Positions 41,234 to 50,776 are shown, counted from the stretch's first letter. The stretch: DNA of 64,000 nucleotides from Ponticaulis koreensis DSM 19734 (GCF_000420665.1 NZ_ATVJ01000001.1:1116001-1180000), one strand, 5' to 3'. Numbers and translations are program-made. The notes: generated by a model not told the origin, from the sequence alone.

Positions 41234-42685
41234 TTAGTATTGCCAGAAGCGCGGTGTCAGAACGACGAAGATCGTCAGAAGTTCGAGGCGCCCGAAAATC
41301 ATATTGATCGAGCAGACCCATTTGGCGAATGGCTCAAGGTCCTGGAAAGTACCAGATGGACCAAAGATGGAACCAAGGCCGGGCCCGACATTCGAGATGG
41401 ACGTCGCGGCGGCGGACAAAGATGAGATCGTATCAAGACCTGTAAGCGACAGAAGTACCGTCGAAACCGAGAAGACGAACAGATACAGGAAGATGAAAAT
41501 CATCACCGACAGAAGCACGTCGTCGCGTACGGGCTGGCCTGCATAACGCACGACCATGATCCGGTTCGGGCTGAGCATCTGGCGGGTATAGGTCCAGATG
41601 GTGCGCAGGAGGATTTCGACGCGGAAGACGTTCATTCCGCACGCCGCAGACCCCGCGCAGCCGCCAAGAAACATCAGGGTGAAGAATACGATTTCTGGCA
41701 GGCTGCCCCACTGGCCGTAATCGGTGCTGGCATAGCCCGTACCGGTCAGAACCGAAATGACGCTGAACACGGTGTCGCGAAACAGGTGCTCGTCATACCT
41801 GATGAACGCTGTCTGCGGATGGAAGCGGACGCAGATATAAAGGATGGCGACGGCAACGACGACGATCATCAGATAGAATCGTGGCTGCGGATCCTTCCAG
41901 AGGTTTCTGATACGCCCATGCATCATCAGAACCATGGTTCCGAATGGCAGGCCCGCCACGAACATGAAGACGATACAGACCTCGATAATGCGCGAATCCG
42001 CAAATTTGCCCATGGAGGAGTCAGAGGTTGAAAACCCTCCAGCGGCCATGGTGGTCATGGCATGGTTCACCGCATCGAATGTGCCCATGCCGGCAAAGAC
42101 ATAGCAAATGCCGCACAGCACGGTGAGGCCGATATAAAGCCAGACAATTTGGCTCGCGATTTCGGCGACGTGTGGCAGGAAGCGGCCCGAGACATCTGAG
42201 GATTCGGCCTGAAACAGCTGCATGCCACCAACTCGCAGCATTGGCATGATGGCAATCGCGGTCACGATAATGCCAACCCCGCCAATCCATTGCAGAATGG
42301 AGCGCCAGAGCAGAAGACCGCGCTGTTCATTATCGAGCCCGGTCATGATGGTCGCGCCGGTCGTTGTCAGGCCGGATACGGTCTCAAAGACCGCATCTGT
42401 GAAACTGAAGCCGAGCGCGAGAAACGGAAACGCTGCCGCAAGCGGCAACACGACCCAGACAAGCGCGGTTAAGAGGAAGGCCTCGCGCGGGCCCGTCCTC
42501 GGCTTTTCGCTGCCTGAGGCGATCGCGATAATGGCGCCAATACCAAAAAGCACGAAAGCGGCGAGGCCAAACACGCCCCATGTCTCAATGCCGGAAACAA
42601 CGTCGACAATGGCGCATGGCACCATCGCTCCGCCTGTGAGCATTAGGAGCTTTCCCAGAGCAGAGAGGATTGGCTGTAGCTGCAT
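41234..42685 (-). CDS. trkH: Potassium uptake protein, TrkH family
   Basis: A 483-residue membrane protein with four repeated pore-loop modules. Selectivity-filter regions are visible as TVSGLTTTGATIM, TTMAAGGFSTSDSSMG, VISVLTGTGYASTDYG and AAATSISNVGPGLGSI. It imports potassium together with a cytoplasmic TrkA, not encoded here. The gene follows apaG by 15 nt and is likely cotranscribed with metZ and apaG. Confidence 0.93.
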   Translation of the reverse strand: MQLQPILSALGKLLMLTGGAMVPCAIVDVVSGIETWGVFGLAAFVLFGIGAIIAIASGSEKPRTGPREAFLLTALVWVVLPLAAAFPFLALGFSFTDAVFETVSGLTTTGATIMTGLDNEQRGLLLWRSILQWIGGVGIIVTAIAIMPMLRVGGMQLFQAESSDVSGRFLPHVAEIASQIVWLYIGLTVLCGICYVFAGMGTFDAVNHAMTTMAAGGFSTSDSSMGKFADSRIIEVCIVFMFVAGLPFGTMVLMMHGRIRNLWKDPQPRFYLMIVVVAVAILYICVRFHPQTAFIRYDEHLFRDTVFSVISVLTGTGYASTDYGQWGSLPEIVFFTLMFLGGCAGSAACGMNVFRVEILLRTIWTYTRQMLSPNRIMVVRYAGQPVRDDVLLSVMIFIFLYLFVFSVSTVLLSLTGLDTISSLSAAATSISNVGPGLGSIFGPSGTFQDLEPFAKWVCSINMIFGRLELLTIFVVLTPRFWQY

Positions 42686-42700
42686 GCTGCGAAGGCGCCT

Positions 42701-43120
42701 TTAATTGCGGCGGGCAGTCTCGTGAGGGCTGTCGAGCGAGAAGGCCGGAATGGTCACATCAAACTCGATACCATCTTCGCGGCGCATTCCATAGCGTCCA
42801 ACCATAACGCCGGACGGTTCGTTCAGCGGGCAGCCGGACACATAGACGAAGCTCTCACCCGGCGCGAGCACAGGTTTTTCGCCCACAACGCCTTCGCCAT
42901 CGACCACCTGACGGCGGCCGCGGGCATCGGTGATTTCCCAATGGCGGTTCACAAGCTGGATGGTGTGATCGACATTGTTTTCGATCTGAACTGTGTAACG
43001 CCAGAGATATTCATTGTGCTCAGGGCTGGATTCATCGTCCACGAATTCCGGGAAGACGCGCACCATGACACCCCAGGTCTCCGCCTCATAAGGGAAGACC
43101 GCGTCATCCTCAAAATCCAT
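42701..43120 (-). CDS. apaG: ApaG protein
   Basis: A 139-residue single-domain ApaG of fibronectin-III-like fold. VRVFPEFVDDESSPEHNEYLWRY, LVNRHWEITDARGR, GVVGEKPVLAPGESFVYVSG and LNEPSGVMVGRYGM are its conserved blocks. ApaG has been tied to Co/Mg resistance and binds nucleotides, but its biochemical role is still vague. It starts 3 nt after the metZ stop, a common gene order in alphaproteobacteria. Confidence 0.94.
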   Translation of the reverse strand: MDFEDDAVFPYEAETWGVMVRVFPEFVDDESSPEHNEYLWRYTVQIENNVDHTIQLVNRHWEITDARGRRQVVDGEGVVGEKPVLAPGESFVYVSGCPLNEPSGVMVGRYGMRREDGIEFDVTIPAFSLDSPHETARRN

Positions 43121-43123
43121 GGC

Positions 43124-44323
43124 TTACTCCCCTAGTGCCGAATCCAGTGCCCGGATGAAATCTTCCGTCAGATCTTCGACATCTTCAAGCCCGATCGAGA
43201 TGCGAATCCATGACGCATCGAGGCCCATGCTCGCTTGCTCTTCGACCGGAACGGCGCGGTGCGTTGTGGTGGACGGGTGACAGGCCAGCGTTTTGGCGTC
43301 GCCGAGATTGTTGGAAATACCAACAAGTTCAAGCGCGTTGAGGAAACGGAACGCCGCCTCCTGACCGCCAGCCAGTGAAATCGCCATCATTGTGCCGCCA
43401 GCTTTCATCTGCTTGGCGTGCACTTCGTAATGCGGGTGATCCTTGCGGCCCGGATAACGGATTGCGCGCAGAGCCTTATGATTTGCGATGCGATCAGCAA
43501 CGATTGCTGCATTTTCAGACTGTTTCGCCACGCGCAGCGGCATACTCTCAAGACCTTTGAGCACAACCCATGCGTTGAATGGCGACAGAGATGGACCTGT
43601 ATGACGGATATACGGGTCGATAATCTCTTCCATATCCTTTTGCGGACCCAGAATAGCGCCCGCCAGAACACGGCCACCGCCATCCATATGTTTGGTGCCG
43701 GAATAGAAGACCCAGTCAGCGCCAAGCTCGAACGGGCTCTGTAGCATTGACGTCGCGAAGACGTTGTCCACGATGAGCTGCGCGCCAGCCTTGTGCGCGA
43801 GTTCGGCAACGGCGGCGATGTCGACCGCGTCGTTCAGCGGGTTAGCCGGGCTCTCAACCAGTACCAGCTTTGTCGGCTTGGAGAGGGCGCGCTCCCAGGC
43901 TTCCATATCCATGCCGTCGACGAATTCTGTCTCGACACCGAATTTTGGAAGCTGGTTTGCGATCAGCCAGCGGCATGAGCCGAACAGCGCATTTGCGCCA
44001 ACAACGCGGTCACCTGACTGCACAGGCGCGAACAGAAGTGATGACATTGCGCCCATGCCGGACGCCATAGTGCGGCAGGCCTCAGCGCCTTCCATCAGGC
44101 GAAGACGCTCTTCCAGCATGGCAACGGTCGGGTTGTTGTAACGCGAATAGACATAGCCCGGAATCTCTCCGGCCATTCGGGCCTGCGCCTGTTCAGCAGA
44201 ATCATACATATAGCCAGAGGTGAGAATCAGCGCTTCTGATGTCTCGCCCCATTGGGTACGTTCTGTGCCGCCATGGACGAGATTTGTCGCCGGGCGGTAT
44301 TTAGGCGTGTTACCGGAGGTCAT
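43124..44323 (-). CDS. metZ: O-succinylhomoserine sulfhydrylase
   Basis: A 399-residue Cys/Met-metabolism PLP enzyme. The PLP lysine is in FYSGTKHMDG. SRYNNPTVAMLEERL, ASGMGAMSSLLF and ESPANPLNDAVDI are characteristic, and the last favours the sulfhydrylase branch of alphaproteobacteria. It makes homocysteine directly from O-succinylhomoserine and sulfide. A TTGACG-N17-CTATGC promoter lies upstream. I looked for a SAM-II riboswitch and did not find one in the 107-nt gap. Confidence 0.92.
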   Translation of the reverse strand: MTSGNTPKYRPATNLVHGGTERTQWGETSEALILTSGYMYDSAEQAQARMAGEIPGYVYSRYNNPTVAMLEERLRLMEGAEACRTMASGMGAMSSLLFAPVQSGDRVVGANALFGSCRWLIANQLPKFGVETEFVDGMDMEAWERALSKPTKLVLVESPANPLNDAVDIAAVAELAHKAGAQLIVDNVFATSMLQSPFELGADWVFYSGTKHMDGGGRVLAGAILGPQKDMEEIIDPYIRHTGPSLSPFNAWVVLKGLESMPLRVAKQSENAAIVADRIANHKALRAIRYPGRKDHPHYEVHAKQMKAGGTMMAISLAGGQEAAFRFLNALELVGISNNLGDAKTLACHPSTTTHRAVPVEEQASMGLDASWIRISIGLEDVEDLTEDFIRALDSALGE

Positions 44324-44356
44324 GAGCGTAAAGCCTTTTCAATTTCCAAGGCGCGG

Positions 44357-44385
44357 GCATAGAGACTTGCCTTGGCGGTCGTCAA
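44357..44385 (-). promoter_or_regulatory. Likely promoter of metZ-apaG-trkH
   Basis: On the minus strand TTGACG (44380-44385), 17 nt, CTATGC (44357-44362), giving a leader of about 26 nt before the metZ ATG. Confidence 0.45.
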
Positions 44386-44405
44386 GGTGAAGGTTGGTTG
44401 AGGTA

Positions 44406-44411
44406 TATAAT
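44406..44411 (+). promoter_or_regulatory. -10 element of the dcd promoter
   Basis: A perfect TATAAT. It is downstream of the TTG at 44398 that opens the reading frame, so the transcript cannot contain that TTG; this supports the GTG at 44431 as the dcd start. No good -35 is visible. Confidence 0.45.
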
Positions 44412-44430
44412 AAACGAGTCGGACCTGACA

Positions 44431-45435
44431 GTGAGTTTTCCAGACGGCATTCTAGCAGATCATCAGATTGAAGCAGCCATTGCAAACGGCATGGTGCGAT
44501 CAGACACGCCGTTCGCACCGCTTCAGGTGCAGCCGGCGAGCATTGATCTGCGCCTTGGCACGAAAGCCTATCGCCTGCGCGCCAGTTTTTTGCCGAACGG
44601 GCGAACGGTCGAAGAATGCCTGACAGATGATATCGTCATGCACACGGTCGATCTGAGCAATGGCGCAGTTCTGGAGACGGGCTGTGTCTATCTCGTGCCT
44701 CTGCAGGAATATGTGTCTCTGCCGGAAGGCGTGACCGCGACGGCAAACCCGAAAAGCTCAACAGGCCGTATTGATGTATTTGTCCGCCTTATCGCGGATG
44801 GTGTTTCCCGCTTTGACGGCATTCCGGAAGGCTATGACGGCCCGCTTTACGCAGAAGTCAGCCCACGGACATATTCGGTTCTGGCGCGCCCGGGTGACCG
44901 GCTACTTCAGATGCGGTTTCGGTCCGGCGAACACACGCCGACCAATTCTCTCGATTTCTCAATTCATCTTGAACCGCTGCAGGATGGTCTGATCGGCTAT
45001 CGCGCCCGCCGTCATGCCCGCGTGCTGGATCTTTCCAAAGTGGGTGGCCACCGGATTGATGATTATTGGGAGCCGGTTTTTGCCCGCAATGGCAGGCTTA
45101 TTCTTGATCCGGATGAATTTTACATTCTCGCCTCGAAAGAGTTTGTGAGCATTCCGGTGGACCGCGCCGCAGAGATGGCGCCCATCGCGCCGGACCTTGG
45201 AGAATTCCGTGCCCATTATGCAGGCTTTTTTGATCCGGGCTTTGGCTGTGACGGCGTTTCAGGCCGCGCCGTGCTGGAGGTGAGGGGCCGCGATGTGCCG
45301 TTCATCCTCGAGCATGGCCAGCCGGTCGGGCGTCTGGTTTTTGAGCCTATGTCAGCGCTGCCGCGTGCGCCATACGGTACTGAGGGCTCAAACTATCAGG
45401 GGCAAGGGCTGAAGCTTTCCAAGCATTTCGCCTAA
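44431..45435 (+). CDS. dcd: Bidomain dCTP deaminase (2'-deoxycytidine 5'-triphosphate deaminase)
   Basis: About 334 residues, two tandem dUTPase-like halves. The first has PLQVQPASIDLRLGTKAYR and PKSSTGRIDVFVRL, with Ser-Ser-Thr-Gly-Arg as nucleotide-binding residues; the second has ... EFVSIPVDRAAEM and RAVLEVRGRDVPF. This double form is typical of alphaproteobacteria, where it turns dCTP into dUTP for dTMP synthesis. GTG at 44431 (MSFPDGILADHQ) is preferred because of the TATAAT just upstream. It is divergent from metZ. Confidence 0.9.
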   Translation: MSFPDGILADHQIEAAIANGMVRSDTPFAPLQVQPASIDLRLGTKAYRLRASFLPNGRTVEECLTDDIVMHTVDLSNGAVLETGCVYLVPLQEYVSLPEGVTATANPKSSTGRIDVFVRLIADGVSRFDGIPEGYDGPLYAEVSPRTYSVLARPGDRLLQMRFRSGEHTPTNSLDFSIHLEPLQDGLIGYRARRHARVLDLSKVGGHRIDDYWEPVFARNGRLILDPDEFYILASKEFVSIPVDRAAEMAPIAPDLGEFRAHYAGFFDPGFGCDGVSGRAVLEVRGRDVPFILEHGQPVGRLVFEPMSALPRAPYGTEGSNYQGQGLKLSKHFA

Positions 45436-45450
45436 GTAGTGGGGGTATAA

Positions 45451-46002
45451 ATGGAGATAGACTGGAATCTAGTCGTTCAAATTATCATTCCTTTAGTTGC
45501 AGCTTTTTTAGGTGCTTGCGCGGTTCATGCATTTGAACGCAAGCCGAAGTTGCAAGCATGGTTCCTGCATGCTGGTGCCATACAAATTAAGGCGGACTCG
45601 CCCTTCAAAGTACATACTCACGTGATCGTTCTCAAAAATGCAGGTACAAAGTCAGCAAATTGTGTTCGGATTTCGCATACGACTTTGCCCGATTTCAGCG
45701 TTTTTCCGGATTCTGAGTATAAAATTATTGATTTGCCAGGGGGCGGCAAGGAGATTTTCCTAGAAAGCTTAGTGCCCGGACAGACACTAAACATTAGTTA
45801 TCTGTACGACCCGCCTCTAACTTTTGATCAGATACACAATGGCATTCGTTTCGCTGACGGAGTTGCAACGCAAATTCCGATTAAAGCTGCTCCCGTTGTG
45901 AGTAAGCAGCTCGAAGTTACTGCTGGGGTCTTGATGTCGGTAGGATTTATCACGCTGATCTATCTCGGTGTTTTGTTGTTTTCACACTTGATGGCCTTAT
46001 GA
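45451..46002 (+). CDS. Small protein with N- and C-terminal membrane segments
   Basis: A 183-residue protein: membrane segment at about 8-28 (VVQIIIPLVAAFLGACAVHAF), a middle domain that looks like a beta sandwich (HTHVIVLKNAGTKSANCVRIS), and a final membrane segment near 155-180. The middle resembles extra-membrane domains that hold conserved Asn/Cys. No family recognised. Sampled G+C is about 48-50 %, lower than the flanking genes, and it is absent of obvious operon partners although it starts 15 nt after dcd with GGGGG before the ATG. Possibly acquired. Confidence 0.7.
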   Translation: MEIDWNLVVQIIIPLVAAFLGACAVHAFERKPKLQAWFLHAGAIQIKADSPFKVHTHVIVLKNAGTKSANCVRISHTTLPDFSVFPDSEYKIIDLPGGGKEIFLESLVPGQTLNISYLYDPPLTFDQIHNGIRFADGVATQIPIKAAPVVSKQLEVTAGVLMSVGFITLIYLGVLLFSHLMAL

Positions 46003-46051
46003 CGTGGTTGGCTAATTATTTTTGCCGGTAAGTATGATATAAATCGCCGCT

Positions 46052-46327
46052 ATGAGTTATGATGTTGGCCGCGGTGATCTTGTACTTTGCGTCGATGCAG
46101 CCCCGAACCATGTGACGGGCGAGCCTGTACCACTGGTGGCGGGTGAAACCTATACTGTCTATGATCTCTGGCTGTTTGCCTGCCCGTGCGGGCGCTCTGA
46201 TGCCTTGTTAGACGTTGGCGTCGGATTCGCCTGGTGCCAGTCCCGCTTCCGTCTTCTGCCAAAGCCGAAGGCGAAAGAAAAGCGCCGCAAAGTCTCCGTC
46301 CCGAAAGAGCTAGAAAAGGTCGACTAG
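46052..46327 (+). CDS. Small 91-residue protein with a basic tail
   Basis: Begins MSYDVGRGDLVLCVDAAP, with LVAGETYTVYDLW in an SH3-like beta pattern and a CPCG motif near residue 45; ends in a Lys/Arg-rich tail (KPKAKEKRRKVSVPKE). It resembles small proteins carried by alphaproteobacterial phages and plasmids, by general appearance only. A TATGATATAAA element lies just upstream of the ATG, and there is no Shine-Dalgarno, so it may be leaderless. Confidence 0.55.
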   Translation: MSYDVGRGDLVLCVDAAPNHVTGEPVPLVAGETYTVYDLWLFACPCGRSDALLDVGVGFAWCQSRFRLLPKPKAKEKRRKVSVPKELEKVD

Positions 46328-46330
46328 CGC

Positions 46331-46369
46331 AAAAAAAGAACCCCGCTCGTCGCGAAACGAACAGGGCTC
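46331..46369 (-). terminator. Terminator of the MCP-like gene
   Basis: GAGCCCTGTTCGT/ACGAGCGGGGTTC on the minus strand: 13 pairs including three wobbles, loop of 6, followed by T7. Confidence 0.85.
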
Positions 46370-46391
46370 TGGTGTGATTTCTCAGTAAACG

Positions 46392-47474
46392 TTAGCTGCG
46401 GATGACGACGCCGATCCAGCCCATACCGTCATAGCCTTCATAGCCGGTGGTGCGGGCGAAATAGATATGCTTTCCGCCGCTCGTATAGCTGCCCATATTG
46501 TCTCCGCCCATCTGCAGATCGAACTTCTGAGCAATGCCCTGACCGTCAGATGCGGCAATGCAGTAATGATCGTAATTCAGAAGAAGAACGCGTGTTGACT
46601 TCCATTCTGCCGGTGTGAATGGCGGCTCTTCAGCAACAACAGAGTGCCCCTGCGCCGACCAGTCAAAGTGTACACCAAGAACGCCGAGAATTTTGCCCGT
46701 GCGCTCTCCGCCTTCACGAACAGCGGTCGCATAGGTCAGAATGCGGGAATTGTAGTCATATGAGTGATATACGCGGCTGACGACATAATCGTCGCCTGAG
46801 TTCGTGCTCATGGCCTGCTGATACCAAGGCTCGTCGGCTGCACTCCGGCCCACAAAGTTGCGGGCCTGCGAGTTTGCGCAGGCGAACAGCTTGCCACTGG
46901 TGTCGACGAGAACGAGGTCCTTATAGACGGTGTAATAGCGGTGGATGACGCTGAGGCGTTTTTGCGCAAATGACTGGGCTTCGCGGTTTTCTGGCTGCGC
47001 GAGGGCGTCCCAGAATGCTGTGTCGGTCGCCCACCAGCGCACATCTGCGGTGCGTTCAAAAAGGTTGCGAACGATAAGCTGAACCGTAGAGAGCGCGATG
47101 TCTTTCATGCGCTGGTCGCCAAGCTTTTTGGCAACCTCGACCGTGTGTTCCAGTGGCGGCACGACGACCTGCTCGAAACGCTCGGCCGCCTGTTTGGCCT
47201 GATCAGCGAGATTTTTGACTTCGCCCGCAACAACTTCAAAGCCTTTACCGGCTTCACCAACACGTGCGGCCTCAATGGTCGCGTTCAGCGCCAGCAGCTT
47301 TGTGCGATCTGCAATTTCGCGGTTCTGACGGGAAAATCCGAATACAGACTTTTTGAGCTCTTCAAGGCTCGCATCAATGCCGCGCTCGCTGACGTCAGAT
47401 TGTTTTACTTCGATGGACGTGTGTGTTTGTGCGCCATAGCTTGTGTCGCGCTTGGCTGCGCTAAAACTGTTCAT
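46392..47474 (-). CDS. Methyl-accepting-chemotaxis-like protein with C-terminal Cache sensor and no membrane segment
   Basis: A 360-residue protein with reversed order of parts. The conserved MCP hairpin tip ([20 protein letters not shown] ... EVKNLADQ) is at residues 53-92, near the N-terminus, flanked by only about 50 and 40 helical residues. A Cache-type sensor domain follows at about 140-290 ([49 protein letters not shown]), then a further 70 residues with a second Cache-like unit. No signal peptide or membrane segment, so it should sense in the cytoplasm. GAGGGCAG precedes the ATG at 47474. It follows putA on the same strand by 179 nt. No che genes are near. Confidence 0.8.
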   Translation of the reverse strand: MNSFSAAKRDTSYGAQTHTSIEVKQSDVSERGIDASLEELKKSVFGFSRQNREIADRTKLLALNATIEAARVGEAGKGFEVVAGEVKNLADQAKQAAERFEQVVVPPLEHTVEVAKKLGDQRMKDIALSTVQLIVRNLFERTADVRWWATDTAFWDALAQPENREAQSFAQKRLSVIHRYYTVYKDLVLVDTSGKLFACANSQARNFVGRSAADEPWYQQAMSTNSGDDYVVSRVYHSYDYNSRILTYATAVREGGERTGKILGVLGVHFDWSAQGHSVVAEEPPFTPAEWKSTRVLLLNYDHYCIAASDGQGIAQKFDLQMGGDNMGSYTSGGKHIYFARTTGYEGYDGMGWIGVVIRS

Positions 47475-47602
47475 TCTGCCCTCACCAACCAGTTGATCCT
47501 GATCTCCCTTCGCAAGTACTCGCATGAAAAGCTGGAAAAAGGATTAACCGTGAGGCGTTTTACTTGGTTGTAGTGAAGTATAGATCGCTTAAATATTGAT
47601 CA

Positions 47603-47631
47603 TTCACCTGCCCTAAAAGAGGGCAGGTGAA
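47603..47631. terminator. Hairpin between putA and the MCP-like gene
   Basis: TTCACCTGCCCT/AGGGCAGGTGAA, 12-bp perfect stem with loop AAAAG. There is no T run, so it could be a terminator, a processing or attenuation site for a putA-MCP transcript, or a DNA-level site. Confidence 0.5.
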
Positions 47632-47653
47632 AACGTGTTTAGTAATTGATTGA

Positions 47654-50600
47654 TTACGTCAGGTTTAACAGGTCCGGGTCGCCACCTTGTGCCGCAGTAT
47701 TCACCGTGACAGTTCTTTCGACCGCAAAACGTTGCAAGTAATGGGGGCCGCCGGCTTTCGGGCCGGTGCCTGATAGTCCTTCGCCGCCAAATGGCTGTAC
47801 GCCAACCACCGCCCCGGTCATGGAACGGTTCACATACGTATTGCCGACTTTGACTGCATCGCGCACTTCCCGTGAGAAGCTTTCAAGGCGCGAGTGGATG
47901 CCGAGCGTCAGACCATAGTCTTTCGCTTCGAGCTGCGGTGCGACCTTGTTGAGACGATCAGGATCGTATCGCACGACATGGAGTACAGGACCGAAGACTT
48001 CACGTTCCATGCTTTCAATATTCTTCATCTCAATAAGTGTCGGGAAGAAGAAGGTCTGCTTTTCAGGCAGGCCCTCCGGTGCAACGCGCTTCAGGATTTT
48101 CGCGCTCTTCCCGAGACCGTTCAGATAATTGACCAGGGTCGTTTCAGCGTCCTTATCGATCACCGGACCAATGTCGGTGGAAGGCAGAGCCGGGTCGCCA
48201 AGCTGAAGCTCGTCCATAGCGCCTTTAATACCCTCGATGAGCATGTCCGCGGTATCGTCCGGCAGATAAGCGATGCGCAATGCAGAGCAGCGCTGGCCAG
48301 CAGAACCGAATGCAGAGCTGACAATGTCATCAATGACCTGTTCGCGCAGGGCGGTCGTATCAACGAACATGGCGTTCATGCCGCCGGTTTCGGCGATCAG
48401 CGGAAGGATCGGTCCTTCGCGGTCTGCGAGTGTCTTGTTGATCAGACGGGCAACTTCGGTGGAGCCGGTGAAGCAGACGCCGCCAAGATCTTTATGCTTG
48501 GTCAGCGGCGCGCCAATGGTTTCGCCATCGCCTGGAAGCAGGTGAAGCACGCCTTTTGGAACCCCTGCTTCAAGGAACAGCTTTACGGCCTCGAACGCGG
48601 TGAAAGACGTTTGTTCTGCAGGTTTTGCGATAACGGCATTACCTGCTGCAAGCGCTGCTGCAACCTGGCCGGTGAAGATCGCCAGCGGGAAGTTCCATGG
48701 CGAAATGCAGACAAACGTGCCGCGGCCATGAAGGCTCAGATGGTTTGTCTCGCCCGTTGGGCCCGGCAGGCGGGTCGGCTGGTTGAAGTGGGTTTCGGCT
48801 TCGTGCGCGTAGTAGCGGCAGAAATCGACGGCTTCGCGAACTTCGGCCACGCCGTCGGCCAGCGTTTTGCCGCCTTCGCGAGACATGAGCGCGATGAAGA
48901 AGTCCATATTCTCTTCGAGCTTGTTACCCATTTCGCGCAGAATGTCCGCGCGGGCAACACCGCCTTTCTCATCCCATGCGGGCTGGGCTTTTTTCGTGGC
49001 TTCAAAGGCTTTCTCAATATCTTTTGGGCCAGCCCATTTCATCTTACCGATGACGCGGGAAAGATCATGCGGGCAGAGCACGTCATGCTTGCCATCAGTA
49101 CTGGATTTGCCGTCAACAATCGGGCCGCCTTTGCGCGGCATGGACTTATCCAGCTTTGCGATAGCTTCGGCAATCGCGTCGCGAGATGACTTCTCTGACA
49201 GGTCGAGACCTTTGGAGTTGCGGCGGTCTGCACCGAACAGGGCAGGTGGGCGCGCAATACGCGGGTGGCGGCGATTGCCTGCCTCGATAAGTGCTATGCC
49301 ATCATAGACCACGTCGTCCACGGGTACGTCTTCATCGAGGAATGTGTTCACGAACGAGGAATTGGCGCCGTTCTCTAGCAGCCGGCGTACCAGGTATGGC
49401 AGGAGGTCTTTGTGTGCCCCAACCGGCGCGTAGACACGTACCCGGTGCGCTTCGCCTGCCGCTTTGTAGAGCGCTTCGCCCATACCGTGCAGACGTTGGA
49501 ACTCGTAATTTTCGACATTCAGCTCTTCAGCCATCAGGCGGACGGCTGCGAGCGTGTGCGCGTTGTGGGTCGCGATCTGTGGATACAGCTTAGGCGAAGC
49601 CTGCATGAGAAGGCGTGCACAGTGCAGATAGTGAAGGTCTGTTGCGTCTTTGGTGGTGAAGACCGGGAAGTCGTCAATGCCCTCATTCTGGGCGTGCTTG
49701 ATTTCGGTATCCCAGTAAGCGCCTTTCACCAGGCGCACCATGATGCGTCGATCAGTTTCTTCTGCGAGCTTGTGAAGGCGCTCAATCACATGGCCAGCGC
49801 GCTTCTGATAGGCTTGCACGGCAAGGCCAAGGCCGCGCCAGCCTTCAAGCGAAGGTTCGCGGGCAAGGCGGTCGATGATTTGCATCTGAATGACGAGACG
49901 GTCGGCTTCCTCGGCATCAAGGCAGAGGTGAATGCCGCGCTTGTGAGCCATTTCGCAGAGTTCCAGAACGCGCGGATAAAGCTCCTCCATCACGCGATCT
50001 GTTTTCACAGCTTCGTAGCGTGGGTGAAGCGCGGACAGTTTGACCGAGACACCGTTTTCAAGTTCTGGCGGATGGCCCTCGGTGGCATCGTCGATTGCGC
50101 GAATAGAGGATTTGTAAGCCTCCATATACCGATCTGCGTCAGCTGCGGTGCGTGCACCTTCGCCAAGCATGTCGAAAGAGAAGGTCGCCGCATCGTCTTC
50201 GCGGATCATTTTCTTGCCGCGCTTAATGGCGGCGGACACATTGCGGCCCAGAACGAATTGTTCGCCCATGATCCGCATGGCTTGCATCATCGCGGTCCGG
50301 ATCACCGGCTCGCCGCTCTCACGCACAAGGCCCTGAACAAATTTCGCCGGGCTACGTACAGCATCCGCAGACGGGCCGATCACACGACCTGTCAGCATGA
50401 GTCCCCATGTTGAGGCATTCACGAGCCAGCTTTCAGATTGGTTCAGGTGAGAAGACCAGTCACCGGACCGCATCTTTTCGGCGATCAGGTCGTCACGTGT
50501 TTCTGCGTCTGGAATGCGCAGCAGCGCTTCGGCCAGACACATCAGCGCGATGCCTTCCTGATTGGAAAGGCCGAACTCTTCGAGGAAGGATTCCATAATG

Positions 50601-50776
50601 CCTTTGCGCTTGGCATTCGCGCGCGCGATCTGGACAATTTCCTGACCGATACGCACAGCCTCTTTACGCTGGCCTTCACTTACTGGAGGGCGATCAAGAA
50701 GATCGGCTACGACCTCTTCCTCACGTGAGTGCTTGAATTCATCGATCTGATTCCAAACATCAGAGGCTTTGGTCAT
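47654..50776 (-). CDS. putA: Bifunctional proline dehydrogenase / L-glutamate gamma-semialdehyde dehydrogenase
   Basis: A 1040-residue enzyme that oxidises proline to glutamate. An N-terminal arm and PRODH domain occupy residues 1 to about 470 (RLVKGAYWDTEIKHAQNEG, ATHNAHT, VRVYAPVG), and the aldehyde dehydrogenase domain about 520-1030 (FVCISPWNFPLAIFTGQVAA, FTGSTEVARL, ETGG, catalytic Cys830 in GSAGQRCSALRI). The N-terminal ribbon-helix-helix domain of trifunctional PutA is missing, so it does not repress itself. AAGGAGAG precedes the ATG. It diverges from the GT4 gene; no Lrp-like activator gene is beside it. Confidence 0.96.
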   Translation of the reverse strand: MTKASDVWNQIDEFKHSREEEVVADLLDRPPVSEGQRKEAVRIGQEIVQIARANAKRKGIMESFLEEFGLSNQEGIALMCLAEALLRIPDAETRDDLIAEKMRSGDWSSHLNQSESWLVNASTWGLMLTGRVIGPSADAVRSPAKFVQGLVRESGEPVIRTAMMQAMRIMGEQFVLGRNVSAAIKRGKKMIREDDAATFSFDMLGEGARTAADADRYMEAYKSSIRAIDDATEGHPPELENGVSVKLSALHPRYEAVKTDRVMEELYPRVLELCEMAHKRGIHLCLDAEEADRLVIQMQIIDRLAREPSLEGWRGLGLAVQAYQKRAGHVIERLHKLAEETDRRIMVRLVKGAYWDTEIKHAQNEGIDDFPVFTTKDATDLHYLHCARLLMQASPKLYPQIATHNAHTLAAVRLMAEELNVENYEFQRLHGMGEALYKAAGEAHRVRVYAPVGAHKDLLPYLVRRLLENGANSSFVNTFLDEDVPVDDVVYDGIALIEAGNRRHPRIARPPALFGADRRNSKGLDLSEKSSRDAIAEAIAKLDKSMPRKGGPIVDGKSSTDGKHDVLCPHDLSRVIGKMKWAGPKDIEKAFEATKKAQPAWDEKGGVARADILREMGNKLEENMDFFIALMSREGGKTLADGVAEVREAVDFCRYYAHEAETHFNQPTRLPGPTGETNHLSLHGRGTFVCISPWNFPLAIFTGQVAAALAAGNAVIAKPAEQTSFTAFEAVKLFLEAGVPKGVLHLLPGDGETIGAPLTKHKDLGGVCFTGSTEVARLINKTLADREGPILPLIAETGGMNAMFVDTTALREQVIDDIVSSAFGSAGQRCSALRIAYLPDDTADMLIEGIKGAMDELQLGDPALPSTDIGPVIDKDAETTLVNYLNGLGKSAKILKRVAPEGLPEKQTFFFPTLIEMKNIESMEREVFGPVLHVVRYDPDRLNKVAPQLEAKDYGLTLGIHSRLESFSREVRDAVKVGNTYVNRSMTGAVVGVQPFGGEGLSGTGPKAGGPHYLQRFAVERTVTVNTAAQGGDPDLLNLT

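Noticed and set aside
44324-44430. Possible SAM-II riboswitch upstream of metZ
   Set aside because: The gap holds a promoter and only about 26 nt of leader; none of the SAM-II blocks is present.
47894-49189. Open frame of 431 codons on the plus strand inside putA, and another at 49412-50413
   Set aside because: Antisense to a perfectly conserved enzyme; no ribosome-binding site, odd composition rich in Arg/Cys/Phe. Produced by codon bias of putA.
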